The position numbers and the translations under genes are program-made. Positions 62,370-64,000 of a stretch of 64,000 nt of DNA are shown here, piece after piece; within the stretch, counting starts at the first letter, position 1, and every line of letters starts with the position of its first letter. This stretch comes from Thermocaproicibacter melissae (lineage in GTDB: Bacteria; Bacillota; Clostridia; Oscillospirales; Acutalibacteraceae): contig NZ_CP101827.1 in the NCBI RefSeq assembly GCF_024498295.1, positions 1,306,001 to 1,370,000 of the forward strand, in the 5' to 3' direction. Under the pieces are notes generated by a model. The model saw only the letters and a program-made list of their open reading frames with translations. It did no database searches and was not told the origin of the DNA.

Positions 62370-62439
62370 TGCCCTGGGACGGAGTTGAACCGACAACCTT
62401 TGGCAGTACCAAATGCTTTTGCGTTAAGCTACTGGGGCA
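62370..62439 (-). ncRNA. Degenerate tRNA-like element in the zinc-ribbon gene leader
   Basis: Seventy bases read on the minus strand. A normal T-arm is present (CGG-TTCAACT-CCG) and a D-arm stem GCTT/AAGC, but the D-loop lacks GG. The anticodon arm reads TTTGG-TACTG-CCAAA with a five-base loop, or ACT as anticodon with a seven-base loop and one mismatch. The acceptor pairs only in the first five positions (TGCCC/GGGCA). No CCA is encoded. A promoter lies 25 bases upstream and a protein gene starts 28 bases downstream. Confidence 0.55.
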
Positions 62440-62463
62440 TATAAAAAGGAATCACATGTGCAT

Positions 62464-62492
62464 AGCATATAATAAAAAAGTTCCAATGTCAA
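62464..62492 (-). promoter_or_regulatory. Promoter of the tRNA-like/zinc-ribbon unit
   Basis: On the minus strand TTGACA (62487-62492) and TATGCT (62464-62469) are spaced by 17 bases. Confidence 0.6.
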
Positions 62493-62701
62493 GCTTTATT
62501 TTTAAATATTTGAAAAATATTTTATTTTTTCCCTAATTTTTTTTTGCGTTGCGATGGATTTCCATGTAATTTCACGAAACTCTTCCGAAAGCACTTCCTT
62601 GTTTTTCCCTACATATTTATATATAAGAAATACCTGTCACTTTTCATGCCATTTTATTTTAGTAGTAAGCTAATCATGCAAAGATTTCTAGGGCGTTTTC
62701 A

Positions 62702-62730
62702 TTGACATTTCCCTAGGCAAAAGTTATAAT
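62702..62730 (+). promoter_or_regulatory. Consensus sigma-A promoter of the amino-acid importer gene
   Basis: TTGACA (62702-62707), 17 bases, TATAAT (62725-62730): a perfect match to consensus, predicting strong expression. Confidence 0.9.
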
Positions 62731-62781
62731 TTCCCCGTGCTTTTTGAAATATGCAAAGAAGAATGGAGAACGGACTGACTT

Positions 62782-64000
62782 ATGAAAAAACGGATTCAGA
62801 GAATCGCAGCATTTCTACTGACCGTTGTTTTGCTGGCATGTTTTGCCGCCGGTTGTTCCAAATCTGAGAACAATCAAAAAGTCCTTCGCGTAGGAATGGA
62901 GTGCAATTATGCACCGTATAATTGGTCACAGTCCACTTCCGCAAATGGGGCCGTAAAAATCAGCAACAGCAACGAGTACGCAAACGGCTACGATGTGATG
63001 ATGGCAAAGAGGATTGCCGATGCCCTTGGCTACCGGCTGGAAATCGTCAAGACACAGTGGGACGGCCTTGCGCCGGGCGTGGATTCCGGCAAGCTTGACG
63101 CCGTTATTGCAGGTATGAGTGCAACCGCCGACCGAAAACAGTCGGTGGATTTTACCGATAACTACTACACTGCCACCATCTTTGCACTGGTAAAGAAAGA
63201 CGGGAAATTTGCCAATGCAAAGACAATCCGAGATTTAAAAGGTGCTGTATGTACTTCCCAGCTCAGCACAATTTGGTATGATTTGCTCCAACAGGTGCCG
63301 GACGCAGACATACAGCCTGCACTTGCGGATGTAACCTCTATGATTGTTTCCCTGCAGTCAGGCAAATGCGAGATGCTTTTGGTGGACAAGCCAACGGCGC
63401 TGGCTGCAACTTATGCAAACAAAGACCTTGTGAAGATTGACCTCAGTAACGACCCGGATTTGAAGGTTCCGCAGGAACAGATCAATATCGGCATCGCCGT
63501 CAAAAAGGGCAACACAGAGCTGAAAGACGCAATCAACAAGGTGCTCGCCACAATCAGCGAAGAGGACCGTTCTCAGATGATGAACGAGGCGATTCAGAAT
63601 CAGCCCCTCTCCGATGGAACGATTCCGCAGAACGGCGATGACGACTTCTGGTACTGGGTCGGCAGGATGCTGAAGGAATACGGGAATATGTTTCTGCAGG
63701 GCGCAGGCATCACACTTCTGCTTGCACTTGTGGGTACGATCATTGGCTGCATCATCGGCCTTCTGGTTGGTGTGCTTCGCACAATACCCAAACCGAAGAA
63801 GAATCAGAATCCAATCATCAAAGGCCTTTACTGGCTTCTCCAGTTCCTGCTTGCGGCATACATAGAAGTTTTCCGTGGTACCCCTATGATGGTTCAGGCC
63901 ATGGTTCTCTATTTCGGCTCCATGTCTGTTTTCAACATTGACATGAGCCCGATGTTCGCCGGCTTCTTCGTTGTCTCCATCAACACGGGCGCCTACATGG
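62782..64000 (+). CDS. Fused solute-binding lipoprotein/permease of a polar amino-acid ABC importer (partial, runs off the window)
   Basis: The frame is open from ATG at 62782 to the window end (406 codons, 3' end missing). A signal with lipobox AAGC (Cys25) leads into a family 3 binding domain: LRVGMECNYAPYNW, NGYDVMMAKRIADALG, AVIAGMSATADRKQSVDFT. From about residue 290 a membrane permease domain begins (MFLQGAGITLLLALVGTIIG, then YIEVFRGTPMMVQ, the HisM/GlnP signature). This is the GlnP/GlnQ-type fused architecture for glutamine, glutamate or other polar amino acids. The ATPase is expected just downstream. Confidence 0.92.
   Translation, partial: MKKRIQRIAAFLLTVVLLACFAAGCSKSENNQKVLRVGMECNYAPYNWSQSTSANGAVKISNSNEYANGYDVMMAKRIADALGYRLEIVKTQWDGLAPGVDSGKLDAVIAGMSATADRKQSVDFTDNYYTATIFALVKKDGKFANAKTIRDLKGAVCTSQLSTIWYDLLQQVPDADIQPALADVTSMIVSLQSGKCEMLLVDKPTALAATYANKDLVKIDLSNDPDLKVPQEQINIGIAVKKGNTELKDAINKVLATISEEDRSQMMNEAIQNQPLSDGTIPQNGDDDFWYWVGRMLKEYGNMFLQGAGITLLLALVGTIIGCIIGLLVGVLRTIPKPKKNQNPIIKGLYWLLQFLLAAYIEVFRGTPMMVQAMVLYFGSMSVFNIDMSPMFAGFFVVSINTGAYM

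Larger units (their letters stand above)
62440..62781. other. AT-rich divergent intergenic region
   Basis: About 340 bases that hold the minus-strand promoter at 62464-62492 and the plus-strand promoter at 62702-62730. The middle part is AT-rich; no open frame or hairpin of note was found. Confidence 0.6.

Overview
The window reads as a chromosomal segment of a Gram-positive, endospore-forming member of the Clostridia, most likely of the Ruminococcaceae/Oscillospiraceae type. Supporting signs are spmA/spmB, a SpoIIQ-like M23 protein, a ClpE-type Clp ATPase, a group II ECF module, type III pantothenate kinase, strong GGAGG-type ribosome sites, frequent GTG and TTG starts, and lipobox-type binding proteins. 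There are no rRNA genes, no CRISPR array and no intact transposase.

Layout. 0.1-12.5 kb: an HD phosphohydrolase, a YfhO-type membrane protein with a GT2 glycosyltransferase, a peptide-type ABC importer that lacks its ATPases here, then a nifS-thiI-cinA operon with a small unknown gene. 12.5-17.7 kb: a membrane-anchored HtrA protease, a polysaccharide deacetylase, an amino-acid permease and an iron-type alcohol dehydrogenase. 17.8-27.1 kb: a visibly AT-richer block holding a DNA adenine methylase with its restriction enzyme, a YesM/YesN-type two-component system and an AfuA/FbpA-type ABC importer, ending at a five-tRNA cluster (Gly, Arg, His, Gln, Lys). I read this block as acquired DNA.

27.8-41 kb is a housekeeping stretch on the minus strand: Clp ATPase, pgsA, cvpA, a DUF5711 protein, truA, ecfT/ecfA2/ecfA1, an rRNA-type methyltransferase, glmM and ruvB/ruvA/ruvC. 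41-45 kb holds mtnN, a cyclase-family hydrolase, a possible small RNA, a SpoIIQ-like LytM protein, a UspA-like protein and an exported deacetylase. 45.3-49.8 kb is a complete urea-type importer (urtABCDE) with no urease beside it.

50-58.5 kb is a cell-surface sugar locus. Five genes correspond step for step to the WbpA-WbpB-WbpE-WbpD-WbpI route to UDP-ManNAc(3NAc)A. A WbuB-like glycosyltransferase lies at the end of the run and a second DegT/DnrJ aminotransferase is transcribed divergently. A consensus promoter (TTGACT, 17 bases, TATAAT) drives the minus-strand run. 58.6-64 kb holds an HD protein, an AbrB-type regulator with a zinc knuckle, spmA/spmB, coaX, a DUF378 protein, a zinc-ribbon protein preceded by a degenerate tRNA-like element with its own promoter, and the start of a fused binding-protein/permease amino-acid importer cut by the window end.

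Most notable: the five-step Wbp-type pathway, the tRNA-like element in the zinc-ribbon transcript, the restriction-modification/AfuA-type block next to the tRNA cluster, the candidate C-rich small RNA near 42.5 kb, and the orphan hairpin near 7.9 kb. All calls come from reading the sequence; no database search was run.
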